This document shows, piece after piece, positions 12,927 to 14,155 of a DNA stretch of 14,155 nt. The DNA comes from Candidatus Methanogaster sp. UBA203. Lineage in GTDB: Archaea; Halobacteriota; Methanosarcinia; Methanosarcinales; Methanogasteraceae. The stretch's first letter is position 1; each line of letters starts with the position of its first letter. Made by a program: the position numbers and the translations under genes. The stretch spans positions 1-14,155 of the forward strand of contig DASC01000210.1 in NCBI GenBank assembly GCA_002503595.1. Reading direction: 5' to 3'. The notes below the pieces were generated by a model, which was given only the letters and a program-made list of their open reading frames with translations, had not been told where the DNA came from and made no database searches.

Positions 12927-14117
12927 ATGACCCCAAAAACCACCACCAAATTCGGGATATACGGCGGGCAGTTCATCCCTGAAATCCTGATGCCCGCGAT
13001 CGAGGAACTGACCGCGGGATACGAAAGATACAAGAACGACCCTGAATTCACAGCCGAGCTTGACCGCTACCTCGCAGACTTCGCGGGCAGACCGACGCCG
13101 CTATATCACGCGAAACGGTTGAGCAATGCGTACGGCGTCAAAATATACATCAAGCGAGAGGATCTCGTGCACGGCGGCGCGCATAAACTGAACAACACGA
13201 TAGGGCAGGCGCTCCTTGCGAAGTGCATGGGAAAGACGCGGATCATCGCAGAGACCGGAGCCGGGCAGCACGGAACAGCGGTTGCGATGGCAGGCGCAAA
13301 CCTCGGGATCGAGACCGTGGTCTACATGGGCTCTGTCGATATGGAACGCCAGCGGATGAACGTCTACCGGATGCAGCTTCTCGGAGCGAAAGTGGTTCCT
13401 GTGGAGTCGGGATCAAAGACGCTTAAGGATGCGATCAACGAGACGCTCCGTGACTGGGTCGCAACTGTCGAGAACACGTATTACATCATCGGCTCTGTCG
13501 TCGGTCCCTACCCATATCCTGTGATCGTCAGGGACTTCCAGACGGTCGTCGGGAATGAAGCGAAGGATCAGATCATGCGTGCGGAAGGGAGGCTCCCTGA
13601 CTCGATCGTTGCATGTGTAGGCGGGGGCAGCAACGCGATCGGCGTATTCTATCCGTTCATAGGCGATGCGGACGTCGATCTATTCGCGGTTGAGGCGGGA
13701 GGCAGCAATCTCAAGGTTACCGAGAAGACAGCATACCACTCGGCATCGCTCTGTACCGGCGAACTCGGGTCGCTTCACGGCGCGATGTCAAAGATTCTGC
13801 AGAATGAGTACGGGCAGATCCTTGAATCGTCCTCGATTGCCGCGGGTCTCGATTATGCCGGCGTCGGTCCTGAACTCGCGTACCTTGCGGATATCGGCAG
13901 GATCAAGCCGAGGAATGTCAGCGATGATGAGACGCTTGATGCGTTCTTCGAGCTCTCGAGGCTTGAAGGGATCATCCCTGCACTCGAATCGGCACACGCG
14001 GTTGCGTATGTGAAGAAGGCGGCAGAGAGCGGAGAACTCGGCGATCTCGTCGTGATCAACCTCTCAGGCAGGGGGGACAAGGATGTGTACTCTGTTGCGA
14101 AGCGGGAGGGATTTTGA
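12927..14117 (+). CDS. trpB: Tryptophan synthase beta chain TrpB
   Basis: It condenses indole with serine to tryptophan using pyridoxal phosphate, usually in complex with TrpA. The 396-aa length is normal for the TrpB1 type. The cofactor lysine is Lys87 in EDLVHGGAHKLNNTIGQ, and Glu109 is in IIAETGAGQHGTAVAMAG. The phosphate-binding loop is GGGSNAIG (232-239). SLHGAMSKILQ and IAAGLDYAGVGPELAYL follow, then the C-terminal serine/glycine region LVVINLSGRGDKDVYSV. The start ATG is followed by MTPKTTTKFGIYGGQFIPE, the usual beginning. The final 38 bases of the window contain the GGGAGGG site (inside the trpB end) and a GTG at 14122 that could start the next gene, perhaps trpA, but this is too short to judge. 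Two broken copies of its 5' end lie upstream. Confidence 0.95.
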   Translation: MTPKTTTKFGIYGGQFIPEILMPAIEELTAGYERYKNDPEFTAELDRYLADFAGRPTPLYHAKRLSNAYGVKIYIKREDLVHGGAHKLNNTIGQALLAKCMGKTRIIAETGAGQHGTAVAMAGANLGIETVVYMGSVDMERQRMNVYRMQLLGAKVVPVESGSKTLKDAINETLRDWVATVENTYYIIGSVVGPYPYPVIVRDFQTVVGNEAKDQIMRAEGRLPDSIVACVGGGSNAIGVFYPFIGDADVDLFAVEAGGSNLKVTEKTAYHSASLCTGELGSLHGAMSKILQNEYGQILESSSIAAGLDYAGVGPELAYLADIGRIKPRNVSDDETLDAFFELSRLEGIIPALESAHAVAYVKKAAESGELGDLVVINLSGRGDKDVYSVAKREGF

Positions 14118-14155
14118 GAACGTGCTCAATACGTATCCGCTTCAAATTAAGTGGT

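Noticed and set aside
10591..14131. Bases GAACGTGCTC after the marker-2 gene and again after trpB, as a possible outer border of the insertion
   Set aside because: A 10-base match is expected many times by chance in a window of this size, and the flanking bases diverge at once.
14122..14155. Start of trpA after trpB
   Set aside because: Only about 11 codons remain and they show no recognisable TrpA start; the identity of the next gene cannot be decided.
1..14155. CRISPR array or ribosomal RNA
   Set aside because: No regularly spaced direct repeats and no rRNA signatures were seen.

Overview
This window looks like chromosomal DNA of a methane-metabolising euryarchaeon, either a methanogen or an ANME-type relative. 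Three genes point there: a GHMP-fold beta-RFAP synthase of methanopterin biosynthesis (1495-2460), a methanogenesis-marker-2 protein (9597-10562), and an exported beta-helix protein that carries a Methanosarcina-type S-layer domain and a dockerin (7943-9157). Archaeal TATA boxes sit at leaderless spacing before several starts. The exact genus cannot be read from the sequence.

Layout. Bases 1-672 (minus strand) hold a gene cut by the window edge, which resembles the uncharacterised DUF6978 family. Upstream of it is a stub of a UvrD-type helicase, ended by a 117-bp element with 13-bp terminal inverted repeats and a 4-bp target duplication. A small heat-shock protein (minus) then diverges from mptG (plus). 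An AT-rich HepT/MntA toxin-antitoxin pair follows. After a short broken exported ORF comes a tight plus-strand cluster: serB, a 285-aa coiled-coil protein, a DUF373 membrane protein and gpmI. Serine formation draws on 3-phosphoglycerate and GpmI interconverts phosphoglycerates, so the cluster sits near the lower glycolysis/gluconeogenesis branch point.

Convergent to gpmI is the beta-helix/S-layer/dockerin gene, preceded by a translationally coupled 37-aa ORF. A tRNA-Leu(CAA) gene (minus) and the marker-2 gene (plus) follow.

The last 3.5 kb is the most unusual part. The functional trpB (12927-14117) is preceded by two degenerate copies of its own 5' end, at 10671-10800 and 11872-11952. The three trpB 5' ends bracket two small accessory modules: an unknown protein with a GG-type nucleotidyltransferase, and an AbrB-like regulator with a TPR/membrane protein. 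This suggests that the trpB start is a repeatedly used insertion point, with old 5' ends left as upstream stubs. That is an inference from the repeats; no integrase is visible in the window.
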